Positions 23,561 through 37,153 of a DNA stretch of 64,000 nt are shown here, piece after piece (the stretch's first letter is position 1; each line of letters begins with the position of its first letter). The position numbers and the translations under genes were made by a program. The stretch comes from Rhabditoides inermis (Eukaryota; Nematoda; Chromadorea; Rhabditida; Rhabditidae). The stretch is from contig CAWZYM010000232.1 in the NCBI GenBank assembly GCA_963966185.1, positions 627,001-691,000 on the forward strand. Direction: 5' to 3'. The notes beneath the pieces are model-generated. The model saw only the letters and a program-made list of their open reading frames with translations. It was not told the DNA's origin and did no database searches.

Positions 23561-26275
23561 ATGCTGCATTCTCTTCTCTATAGTGACTCATTTGACGTAT
23601 TTATGTTTTCTGAAACCTGGTTAACATCAAACATCTCCGATTCTTTGCTTGATCCCCATTCTCGTTTTCGAATCTATAGATGTGATAGAGTTGATTCTGA
23701 TAATAACGACGCCATAGGTGGCGGCGTTGCTATTTTTGTATCGATCGATCTGCCCAGTGTCTTTCACTGTTCATCCACCACCCATGAGATTCTTGCCGTT
23801 GACTTGTGTTTGCCGCGCCCGCTTAGATTGGTTGTCTGCTATCGCGTTCCGCACTTGTCCGTCCCCCTTTCACACACATTCTTTGACTATTTGTTAACCT
23901 GCATCCCAATACCTTCCAGCTCGCTCGTCGTAGGAGACCTCAACTACAGGATCCTGCCACCCGGCCACATCCCGCCCGGCCCTCTATCGATGTTCTCTAA
24001 CTGCACCTCCATGTTTAACAGAGTCTGCGAGCCCACCCGCGGTGAACATATTGTCGACGTTGTGTTGTCCTGTTTCAATGTGTGCACCCGTGTGGGAAAG
24101 CCGCTCGGCCTTACCAGCGATCACAATTCTGTGACGATTCTCCTTCCAGGAGTCGCTCTTCCCCTACAAACTAACCCCTCATCCCTGTGTTTCTCAAAGG
24201 CTAACTATAACCACATTAACTCGTTTATCTCAAATCAAACTTTCACGTTTAGCGACGTTAGTATTGAACAGTCTTACAGTAATTTTATTTCTATTCTGAC
24301 TCGCTGCATTGATCGATTTGTTCCAGTGACCTCCTCTCAGACCCAGCTTGTTCCCGCACACGTCGAGAGGGCTCGCCGGAGGGCAGACGCGGCGTGGGAG
24401 AGGCGAGGCGACTCAGAGGAGGCCTTCGCCGCTTTCGTCCGTGCCCACCGCGCGTACTCCAAGGCGTGCCGCGAACATGCTCGGTGGAAAGAGAGGAAAG
24501 TTATTAGTTCTGGTGATAGCAAGAGATTTTATGGTTATTTCGGTAGAAGAATGAAGGGATGCTCGAGGGATGTGTCTGCTCTGAAAAGCGACAATGGTGA
24601 TATTTCGTCTGACCCTTCCACCATTGCCAACACGTTTGCGACCTATTTTGCAAGTGTTTATTCACCTCCAAACGTCTCAATCAATCCCCCACCTTTTCCC
24701 GCGCGCACTAACACACCCATGCCTCCATTCCTTCTCTCACTCACTGATATTCTAAGCGCATTCAAAAACTTAAAAGCCACTCTAGCATCCACCCCCGAGG
24801 GTATCCCGACATTTTTCATAAAACGTATTGAACCATCGATTGCTCCTGTGCTAGTTAAACTCTTTAATTTGTCCCTTATAACTGAATCCGTTCCTAGCGC
24901 GTGGCGGGAGGCCGTGGTGAACCCCATCCACAAGAAGGGGGACACCAAGCTCGCCTCCAACTACCGCCCCATCTCCCTCGTGTCCGGTTTCTGCAAGCTC
25001 ATGGAATACTGCATAAAAGATAAGTTACTTTCCCACCTTCTTTCCCAATCTCTTTTCTGTAGCCGCCAATTTGGTTTCTTACCGAAACACTCCACCACAT
25101 CCCAACTATCTCTCTGTCTTTCCCTCTGGTGTGATTCTATTTCAAATGGAAATCAAGTTGATGCAGTATACGTCGACTTTGCCAAGGCATTCGATTCTGT
25201 TTCGCACCCATTACTTTTGCATAAACTTAAGTCTTACGGTATCTGCAACAACTTGATTGCCTGGTTCTCCTCTTATCTTTCATCGCGCACATTCGTCGTC
25301 AAGAACGGTAACTCTGTCTCCGCATCACTCTCCTGTCCGTCTGGTGTGCCTCAAGGTAGCGTACTTGGCCCCCCTCTCTTTCTCATTTTCATCAATGACA
25401 TTACTGACAACTTGGAGTCTGATGCACTTATGTATGCAGATGACCTCAAAGTCAGTCGTTCCATTGTTGATCCTATGATTGATTTCTGGGTGCTGGGTCG
25501 GGACGTTGGGGAGATCGACCGCTGGTCAGAAACCTGGCAAATGTCGGTCTCCTCAGCTAAGAGCCGACATCTACAGATCAAAATGCGCCATGATTGTCCT
25601 CTTCTTCTTTCAGGTGTAGAACTCCAGAAGGTTACTGATTCGGTAAGCGATCTTGGTGTTGAAATTAGCCCTGACCTCTCTCCTCGTGCCCATATTTCTA
25701 AGATTGTTAAGAAGGCAAATCGCATATCATATCTAATCACGGCCGCGTGCGCATTTCCCTCGCTATCCACTTATCGCACTTTGTTCAACTCTTATTGTCT
25801 TCCTATTCTAGAGTATGCCTCGGTCGTGTGGTCCCCTTCACAGAAGGGTGACATTGCCCAGATCGAGGATGTGCTACACAGGTTCAGTAGGTTCTCTCTC
25901 CTCAAGCTAGGTTACCCTGCATTTGATATGGCATACGAAGAGAGACTCGCAATCCTCGAAATGCAGTCTCTCGAGTATCGCCGCATTGAACTCGATCTCA
26001 TGTTCTGTTATAGGATACTGGCAGGCATGGAATCTGATGAGTTGAGTGGTATTCTCCAGCTGCTTCCTCCATCTCGCCAGAGCGGGAGGCGACCGAATCG
26101 GCGTCAGCTGAGGAAGTTGACCGTCTCCAACTCGCGGGTATACGGTAGTTTTGCGGTAAGAGTGGTGCGGGTTTGGAATGAGCTCCCCGATACGGTAGTG
26201 GGGTGCTCATCACTTTCCGCTTTCAAAACAGCCTTGGGTTTGTTCGACTTAAATAGTATTAACCTTATGTCATAA
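23561..26275 (+). CDS. LINE endonuclease-reverse transcriptase
   Basis: Long ORF2 product, 904 residues from the first Met. The homologous frame already begins near 23511 with YYANARSLKKH, so the true start is upstream, possibly via frameshift or reinitiation at the end of ORF1. The APE-type endonuclease shows NARS, SETWL, VVGDLN and the SDHNS motif. The reverse transcriptase shows NYRPISLVSGFCKLME, FGFLPKHSTTSQL, VYVDFAKAFDSVSH, GVPQGSVLGPPLFL and the catalytic YADD at about 25434-25445. A C-terminal thumb/linker region follows. By motif style it belongs to the CR1/Jockey group. With no stop or frameshift, it could encode an active enzyme. Confidence 0.93.
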   Translation: MLHSLLYSDSFDVFMFSETWLTSNISDSLLDPHSRFRIYRCDRVDSDNNDAIGGGVAIFVSIDLPSVFHCSSTTHEILAVDLCLPRPLRLVVCYRVPHLSVPLSHTFFDYLLTCIPIPSSSLVVGDLNYRILPPGHIPPGPLSMFSNCTSMFNRVCEPTRGEHIVDVVLSCFNVCTRVGKPLGLTSDHNSVTILLPGVALPLQTNPSSLCFSKANYNHINSFISNQTFTFSDVSIEQSYSNFISILTRCIDRFVPVTSSQTQLVPAHVERARRRADAAWERRGDSEEAFAAFVRAHRAYSKACREHARWKERKVISSGDSKRFYGYFGRRMKGCSRDVSALKSDNGDISSDPSTIANTFATYFASVYSPPNVSINPPPFPARTNTPMPPFLLSLTDILSAFKNLKATLASTPEGIPTFFIKRIEPSIAPVLVKLFNLSLITESVPSAWREAVVNPIHKKGDTKLASNYRPISLVSGFCKLMEYCIKDKLLSHLLSQSLFCSRQFGFLPKHSTTSQLSLCLSLWCDSISNGNQVDAVYVDFAKAFDSVSHPLLLHKLKSYGICNNLIAWFSSYLSSRTFVVKNGNSVSASLSCPSGVPQGSVLGPPLFLIFINDITDNLESDALMYADDLKVSRSIVDPMIDFWVLGRDVGEIDRWSETWQMSVSSAKSRHLQIKMRHDCPLLLSGVELQKVTDSVSDLGVEISPDLSPRAHISKIVKKANRISYLITAACAFPSLSTYRTLFNSYCLPILEYASVVWSPSQKGDIAQIEDVLHRFSRFSLLKLGYPAFDMAYEERLAILEMQSLEYRRIELDLMFCYRILAGMESDELSGILQLLPPSRQSGRRPNRRQLRKLTVSNSRVYGSFAVRVVRVWNELPDTVVGCSSLSAFKTALGLFDLNSINLMS

Positions 26276-26826
26276 CCAACACATGTTTCTGTCCTGTCAA
26301 CATTCACCGTCCTTGTCCGCTTTGTCCTGTTCTGTCATGTCTCTGTCCTATGGAACCGATGAAGGCTATTTCTCTCTATGCGGCGCGGTATTTCACTCGT
26401 TTTCTCTCGGTGTCTCTATTGATTCGTCGCTGTTGTTGTTGTTTTCGCTTTCCCGGTGTATCTATATCTACTATTCCATCATATTGCTCAACTATTTCAT
26501 TTTCTATTGTTCGCATTTCGCTCACATTATTTCGTTCCGAGATAAATGTCTATCACTCAATGTTCGGTTGCGATTCAGCATTCACTCGACCGGCACAAAC
26601 ATGTTAAATGGATTGCGAATTGCGACCCGCGACCACAGTTTTGTTTGCAACGTCGCGGCAAACGCACTCCCGATTTCGATGTTACTTCCATTTTCTATCG
26701 TGTTTCGGTGAACGATGACCATTATAGCTCGGTGGTACCGGCACCCACTTGTGCGTAGCTCACGTCATATTTTATTCGGAGATCTACTGTGCTTATTTCC
26801 GTGTTCAGTATTCGCGTGCAGCATTT
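26276..26826. other. LINE 3' flank, no gene seen
   Basis: Sequence after the LINE ORF2 stop. It may include the element's 3' UTR. No gene, tandem repeat or RNA gene is apparent. Confidence 0.5.
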
Positions 26827-27216
26827 ACATACTTGGAATAACACTCAACCACCGCATCCGCAACGAGGAGCTGCGTAGGAGGACGAGGCTCAAGGATATC
26901 GTAGAAGAAGCAGCAAAGCGAAAATGGAAATACGCATGGAAGATGGTGCGTACGGACAAGTGGGGAACAAGGCTGATGGAGTGGAGAGGCCCACCAGACA
27001 AGGAGAGGAGACAAGGAAGGCCGTACAAGCGATGGCAAGACGAGTTCAGGGACGCGATGCCGGACAACGGAAGGTTGAAGGCAGAATGAATACGAGCGGC
27101 GAATATGGATTATGATACTTGGATGATGAATTTACCGGCACATTGATTTCATCTTTACAGTCATTGTATATTTGTCACATTGTTGATTCCGGCAGTAATA
27201 AATAAATAAATAAATA
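26827..27216 (+). mobile_element. 3' fragment of a second LINE
   Basis: The translation reads YILGITLNHRIRNEELRRRT, KWKYAWKMVRTDKWGTRLME and RRQGRPYKRWQDEF, the typical C-terminal tail of another LINE ORF2 (RTE-like or related). It ends at a stop near 27087 and is followed by a (TAAA)n tail at 27196-27215. It lacks the endonuclease and catalytic core, so it is a 5'-truncated insertion. Confidence 0.78.
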
Positions 27217-28045
27217 TACATACTTATACTGCAGTTCATCCTCTGTTCACGCTCTCGCGTTCCGAGAATTTAGTGTATCTGAATCTGACTCTGACTTATA
27301 CAAGCTACATCGTCTGTCCCTTCCTATCCCATCCCATCTTATTGCTTGTCTTGTCAGTACAATGCGCGAGTGGGCTATGTCGATGTCCGGTATGCTACTC
27401 TCGCCGATCGCTTCTTACGGACCATTTCCAGCTAGTGACGGGCGCGCCTCATTATTTTCGACTCCTATATGGATAAAACTTTATCCTCAATTTACCAGCA
27501 TACATCATCACATTACATCGTGTCACTGCGGAACCCTGTCAATCTCATGGCGAATCACACACGCACCCGTTGTCGCGTTGTAGACACTCTGTTCGTCCTT
27601 CCCCACTCTCGATCGTATCATATAAAACATCTGGTTCTCGATATAACGCCAACGTTCGACGTGCACTGCATATGCAGCACTAAGACCCCGTGTTCCGTCT
27701 CACACTATATTTTCGACGGCAACTTCCTCGGCAAAGTTACCGTGTCCTTCTGTTTATCTCACCCAATCTGTTTCGCTATCCTGTTCGGTAGTTGATTGTT
27801 GTTTCATTGTGAAACGCGTTCAGTAATACATGCTCTCCGCGATTGAACGTTCGCAACGGATATCCACTATCGCTTTACAGTGCGTATCCTCACGACGAGA
27901 AGTTCCGATCTGCCCGATGTATCGTCTCATATGCAGAGATGGATCCAGCAGCCGGAGGGAACAGAAGGTTGGTGTGTTATCCCTTCCTACGTGAGGCCCT
28001 CTCCCATTATGAGGTAGAGCACACATCTCCCTTTGCATGTTTCAA
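27217..28045. other. spacer, no gene seen
   Basis: Mixed-composition sequence between the LINE fragment and the A/B repeats. No exon chain, RNA gene or repeat array is visible. Confidence 0.5.
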
Positions 28046-28110
28046 GCATAAACCGGTCCCTACTTATGCCGGAGCCTTAAAGTATTTATGTCGTAGAGCA
28101 GCGGAGACAT
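28046..28110 (+). repeat. dispersed repeat A, first copy
   Basis: About 67-bp unit beginning gcataaaccggtccctac and ending gcggagacataa (the last bases overlap repeat B). A second copy lies at 29070-29136. Here it directly abuts repeat B. Confidence 0.88.
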
Positions 28111-28233
28111 AATACAATTTAGGGCGGAGGTGTGAGTAGTGTAGCGTAGTGCGTAGTGCCGCGGTCGGTGCAACATTCTCGCGAACTGCACCGCGCTGGC
28201 GGCGAGACGAAATGCCATTCAAGGCTTTTGCTT
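28111..28233 (+). repeat. dispersed 123-bp repeat B, right copy
   Basis: Near-identical to 21349-21472 and in the same orientation. Confidence 0.9.
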
Positions 28234-29069
28234 TCCCTCCCTCCCATCCCTGAAAACGGAAAATCCCACCCACCCGCCAAGTGAGCGCGACTCTCGCGGT
28301 CGTAGAGGATAACTAGTAACTTGATTAAGGCTCACAAGTGTATCCGGTATTCTTGTGTCTGTGTCCTTGTCCGTATAGATTTTATTCGGATTAGACCTTA
28401 CAGCATTATGGCATATGTTCGATAGCTGTTAGTTGTATAGTCACGGGCTGTCCGCCGTATTTCAGCTACTTGCCGACATGCCAACGCGCGTGATGGTTAT
28501 CAACTATTTATTCCCTTTTCAATTTCAGTACAGTGCTCACAGATACATCTGTGTGATATCTGATCATTGTTCGGATCCGTCCCAGCATGTACTGGGCACT
28601 CGCTATAGAGCGGAACCCCGTGCACGGTATCTCGGCTATTTCCCCCTATTTTGCTCATCTACCCCTCACTAACTGAGCAAACTATGCGCGTTTCCACTGT
28701 TGCAGTTCATTCTCTCTTACCACAGCTTTTCAGCTCAGAAAATTCAATGACATGGCAACCTTTCAGCTTTTCTTTAGGCTAGCGGCCGTGAAGGGAATCT
28801 AATGATCTACTTCCAGGTACGGTAACCGGTAAGGTGCCGGCGCCAGCGATCTGGGACTACGACCTCGCCACTCTCTCCCCCGGAAAAAAAGGATGCGACA
28901 CCCTCGACGAGCCCCCATCCACTGTCCCATTAGAGAAGAACCGCCGCGAAGAGAGAACCTCTTCCCACTTTACGCCCCATCGAATATTGGCCCACGTTTA
29001 CGAACCGTGTTCTATCAGTTGCTCGCGCAATGATTGTATATTCGTGGGCCTCAAAGGCCATCCGCATAA
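28234..29069. other. spacer between repeat copies, no gene seen
   Basis: No exon chain or RNA gene could be supported. The region is moderately GC-rich around 28840-28980. Confidence 0.5.
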
Positions 29070-29136
29070 GCATAAACCGGTCCCTACTTATGCCGGAGCC
29101 TTAAAGTATTTATGTCGTAAAGCAGCGGAGACATAA
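29070..29136 (+). repeat. dispersed repeat A, second copy
   Basis: Matches 28046-28112 except for an a/g difference in gtaRagcagcgg. Here it is not followed by repeat B. Confidence 0.88.
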
Positions 29137-29211
29137 ACACTATTGAAATGATGCATTTCTGCAATCGAATATCTCTCAGCGCATATCGCTTTCCATTCTA
29201 TCACAGAGCGT

Positions 29212-29293
29212 GCAGTCGTGTCCGAGTGGTTAAGGAGATTGACTAGAAATCAATTGGGCTCTGCCCGCGTAGGTTCGAATCCTGCCGACTGCG
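29212..29293 (+). tRNA. tRNA-Ser(AGA)
   Basis: 82 bases. The acceptor stem GCAGTCG pairs with CGACTGC. The D arm contains CCGAGTGGTTAAGG, the anticodon loop is CTAGAAA (anticodon AGA), the long variable arm gggctctgcccgc is typical of serine tRNAs, and the T arm holds AGGTTCGAATCCT. The A and B boxes are intact and no intron is seen. Confidence 0.95.
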
Positions 29294-30276
29294 AACTTTG
29301 TGCCGACTTCATACTATGCAAACGCGAAGTTTATGTTCTTGGAGACGTGTAAAAGAAAAAAGAAGAAGTGGAAGGAGAGCATTTCGACTTCCGTGACAGT
29401 TAGAAAATTCAAAGAAAAAAATTCTCTTCTTCCGAGATGAATACGAATAGAGTAGAGATGCTCACTCAAGGAATACATCAACATTGTTTTTTTTATGTTT
29501 ATCAACTTCATTCCGACAAAAAATTTCAGCCTAAAAAGTCGATCTGGTCGCGCACACATGAGTGGCCCCATAGGTATGTATGCAAGGTTCGAGGACTCGT
29601 GGGTAAAGCAGACAGACGCTGTGATTGTATAATTCGGAAATCTCGTGGAATTCAAAGCACGCGAAACACCTGAATCTATCTACTCTCTCTCTCTCTCTCC
29701 CTCTCCCTCCCCCCTCTCTCTCCCTTTCTTTCTTTCTCTCTGTCTCTCTCTCTCTTTCTTTCTCTCTCTCTCTCTCTTCTCTCTGCCATAAAAGATTGTG
29801 CGACGCGAATCATTGAAGCATTGAACAAATTCAATGTACTCAATTGCAGGGTCATATGAATTATACGCTTGTCACAGCACGTATAGAATGTGAATTACTT
29901 ACATACACATTTGTATGCATGCGTCCAAGTTTATTTTGTTATGGGTGGTCGTGAGTGGACACAGATCATTATTTTTCTGGAGTACAATAAGCAATGAACG
30001 TATGGTTGTAGTTTTGTATAAGCGGGGTGTGGCGGTTGGTTGTCGGAGTGCGATGTCCTTCATTGGGATGAGTGTGGTCTAGGGGAGGAGAGGGTAGCTG
30101 TGGTGTTTGGTCTAGGGGAGGAGAGGGTGGCTGTGGTGTTTGGTCTGGGGGAGGAGAGGGTGGCTGTGGTGTTTGGTCTGGGGGAGGAGAGGGTGGCTGT
30201 CGTCCCGGCTGTCATGAACGTCGGCAGCCGCACGTCTCCTGTAACTGTCAAGCAACGATGCTTCGTCATCTGTGAA
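29294..30276. other. intergenic region with CT tract and minisatellite
   Basis: Holds a CT-rich tract at about 29680-29785 and the 33-bp minisatellite at 30076-30207. No gene is supported. Confidence 0.6.
30076..30207 (+). repeat. 33-bp minisatellite, four copies
   Basis: The unit begins ggtctaggggaggagagg and ends ctgtggtgttt. Four tandem copies differ by a few substitutions, the last diverging at its end. Because the unit is a multiple of three, both strands stay open across it, but no gene is inferred. Confidence 0.93.
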
Positions 30277-31782
30277 TCAAAGATTTTTTGTAGCGTTGAG
30301 TTGAGTTGAATTAAAGTAAATAGATTGAAAAGACGACAAAACAGCACCAGTCTTCGTTTTCCTCCTCCGTCTTGTTTTCGTGAATACGACGTATGTGGTG
30401 GCTATGGCTCCATTCCACACCGGCCACAGCCATGCTGTCAACATGTTCACTGAAACAGGAGGAGGAAGTAAGTGTTGTATTGAATAAGCTTGTTCTGAGT
30501 GGTTTTTGATACATAACGCCTAGCTGGTTGACTTGCAAAAAACATTGGAAGTTTGTTTAGTTAATTAGTAGTTTCTTTAGCAAAAGTGCATCACGAGAAT
30601 GTATAAACAGCTTACCTATGATATATACTTTTCAAGTACTGGAAATTTAAGATGCTCACTAAACAGCTTTTCAACATATGAATTAACTGGAAACTTCAAT
30701 TTACTTCGTGAGGAAGTGAGGTACTAAACTCACGGCGGACTTTACTCTACATTTAACATACGTAAGAAAAACGTGCTGGATCTAACCAGTATATCTAGGA
30801 CACAATACACGAATCCGTTAACGAGTTGACTCACAGACATTACTCTTGCACGGGTTGCAAATCTCCCACATGATAGTAGTAAAACACATCACAAAACTTG
30901 TTACGATCACTTGTAGAATGATGCCCATTTCGTATGGACGGGGTAGGTATTTCTAATAAAGAGGTAAGATAATAGAACGTGAAATAGATTGTTACATTTT
31001 TGTGAAGTATGAGTAGGATGAGTAGACTAATAGGAAGACATCCAAATGAACCAGCGTAGTTGCTCACTCGGTCAAGCTTCAATTTGAAATGAGAGGTTTT
31101 TTTTAACTAGTCTTCATACCTCGGTCATAGCACTTCCCACGGGGAAATCACACACATGACTGTTCTGCCAATCTTCGAGTACGAAAACTGCGATTCCGTG
31201 AAAATGAATAACTGCTAAGTGGCCGCACATCAAAATCGTAATGATTATGGTAGCAATCTGAAAGTGATAAATGAATTCGCATTCATTGTAGGAGTGTGGT
31301 GTTGTCTCTGAATCTGACCGATGCGCACATGTCGACTTCTCGCATGTGCTGTCTCTTTGCATACATAACTGCAGCCGCTCGATGGACTGTGAAGATGATG
31401 GTGAATACAACCATGCATATCCACGCAGTCGATTGGATATCCAGCCAGATCTGACAAAACACGTGGTGTGATAGGTTTTCAAAAGATCATACCGAGTCAG
31501 TGATAATATGTCGTTCATCTATGTCTAGCTGTAGATACAGTATTGCGAGATAGACGCGATAGATAAGTTGGTAGAGGTCGGTGAGTGAGATGAGAACAGA
31601 GAGCGAGACGCTCACATTGAGACGCCGACGAGAGAAGTAGAGCAACTGAAGAAGAACATGCCGAGTCTAGGACAAGAAATGATGACCACCTTGAACATGA
31701 CGAGTATCATGGCAATCATGACGGCCGAGATGGCTATGTAGACGACGCCGAACACCTTCCGTTCGCCCGCCGTCAGCTCCAT
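30277..31782 (-). CDS. divergent nematode 7TM receptor
   Basis: The start MELTAGERKVFGVVYIAISA at 31782 leads into TM1 (MIAMILVMFKVVII) and LGMFFFSCSTSLVGVSM (TM2). Next come LTDLYQLIYRVYLAILYLQ (TM3), STAWICMVVFTIIFTVHRAA (TM4), TIIITILMCGHLAVIHFHG (TM5), SFGCLPISLLILLILHKN, a 43-nt intron, then MGIILQVIVTSFVMCFTTIM. The final exon reads MLTAWLWPVWNGAIATTYVV, then KTRRRRKTKTG, with the stop at 30277. The pattern is a serpentine receptor, but it lacks the Str motifs of its neighbours. It could belong to the Srx, Srt or Srw groups; class not settled. Confidence 0.7.
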
Positions 31783-32090
31783 TCCTGCACTGAACACCCG
31801 CACCCATTCCACTCCAATGGCGGCCCTCGCGTGCGCTCCTCTCTCTCTCTCTCTCTCTCTCCTACCCGACAATCATACCGCACACATACCAAATATCAAA
31901 TTTCGTTTTATATCGTCTGGCGTGAATTTGTACAACAGACAGGTGCAATCTGGGCTTGTAGAGAGGAGAGGATACTATCGTCTATAGCTACCGCAATTTA
32001 CAGTGAGGGGAGGAGACAAATGCTCGACTGGAAATAAAGCCGATCGGTATGCAAATCGAGGGAGGTGTGGATCGATCGATGATCGATCGA
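31783..32090. other. short intergenic gap
   Basis: Contains a short CT tract (about 31840-31861) and, next to the transporter stop codon, a palindromic cluster of atcgatcgat units at 32071-32092. Confidence 0.6.
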
Positions 32091-35694
<3,604 letters not shown>

Positions 35695-37153
35695 GGTGAA
35701 CTGAAACGAAAAGGAGTATGATAGGCATAGAAGGTACTGTAGTTAGTAGAAAGAAGGAAGATGGTGAGTGAGTGACTGATAAGGACGAGCATGCCTTTTA
35801 TATACTCGCAGGTCGACAGTGTTGGACTGATCGGTCGAACTAGTAGGCAGGAGAGAACGGAGAGCGCAGAGTGACAACGGGGTAGAGAGAGTGGGAAAGC
35901 GGCCAAGAGCGGCGAGATAGGCAAATCAAAACCGTAGTCAAGCGCATCGGGGACGTTTTTAATGGCCACAGGACGAGTAAAATATGTTTTAATAATTCAT
36001 TGCAGAAATACTGCGTCGTAATTTTCGCCATAGAGAGAGTTTTTGAGTTTCTTGCGAATGGCTACTGTATGAGAACGAACGAAATAGTGTTTTCCTTTAA
36101 CGATCGAAAAATACTGTTCTCTAATGAGTTACAGTTACTGCAAAGTGTGTGAAAAAAGAGAAGTCAATAACAAAATGTTTCAATGAGAGAGGATTGGTTC
36201 ATTTGATCTTTCGAGAGTGCCTTACTGGTTGATCGTACCCCGTACCCGTTTGATCTCAACATGAGCGGTCACCATCATTGTCTTTTTACGCGCTTGTCGT
36301 TTATGGCATGTGCATGTTTCCGTCTACCGTACATCTTCTCGAACGGGGAACACCCATCTCTCTGGTTTCATCTCTCTCACATGTCACATGTGGGTGTGCG
36401 CGCTCTTAGCAGCAATTTTCTAATGTTACGGATGTCTCTATGCTCTCTATGTCACCTTTCTTTTGTTCACTGTAAATTGAATGGAGGATTCAGATCGGGT
36501 GTGATATCGCTTTTGCTATGCATTTGAGGTGAGAGGGGAAGGTGAGAACTTGAAAAAAAGTCCGTCTTTTGCCAGCGCCAGCAGACGATGTGAAACGGGT
36601 TATGAAACTATCAGATTTGTCAATCGATTTGTCAATCGCTCTCTACCCATAGTAAAACATCCCGATATGTTAGATTTGTGATCCGCGTTCCTCTTATAAC
36701 TTATTTTATTTTACCCAGAAATGATCAACCCGTTGCGTTGGGGATATGACTGAATCGGGCTGATCGCGTTTTATCACTTATTCGTGGACATCCAACGAAT
36801 AAAGATACGATAGCACTTATACTCTCTTTTTTGAGGATAGGATAAAACGTTCAATAGTAGGACACCATCACAAATGACCTGTGTTACTATTACTAAAATT
36901 ATACAAATGTACGAATGTTGTTTTTATAAAGTTACTTTATTTACACAATTTAATTTCTTTAAAAAAAATTTCAATGTACTAGTACTGTAGTGCATTAGTA
37001 AACCGCACTAATTCGACTCATTTCTCACTACAATTTTCGTGCTCAAAAATTGCATTTTGTTTGTGTTTTTTGCTGTTTAAAAGTTATTTTAGTGCTTTGA
37101 ATACGTGATTGATGAATATTTAAACATATCAGTTGAACCTGTCATCCGTTCGG
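35695..37153. other. intergenic region, divergent promoters
   Basis: Spacer between the minus-strand PiT gene and the plus-strand chromodomain-SET gene. AT-rich, especially 36900-37120. No exon chain, RNA gene or tandem repeat is visible. Confidence 0.6.

Larger units (their letters stand above)
23079..26275 (+). mobile_element. non-LTR retrotransposon with two ORFs
   Basis: Contains a short basic ORF1 and a long endonuclease-reverse transcriptase ORF2 without internal stops. The true ends are not defined. The 5' part may reach back towards 21.9 kb and the 3' end lies somewhere between 26275 and 26826. Confidence 0.93.

Noticed and set aside
30040..30347. Protein gene over the 33-bp minisatellite
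   Set aside because: Both strands are open only because the unit length is a multiple of three; there is no start context, splice structure or recognisable domain.
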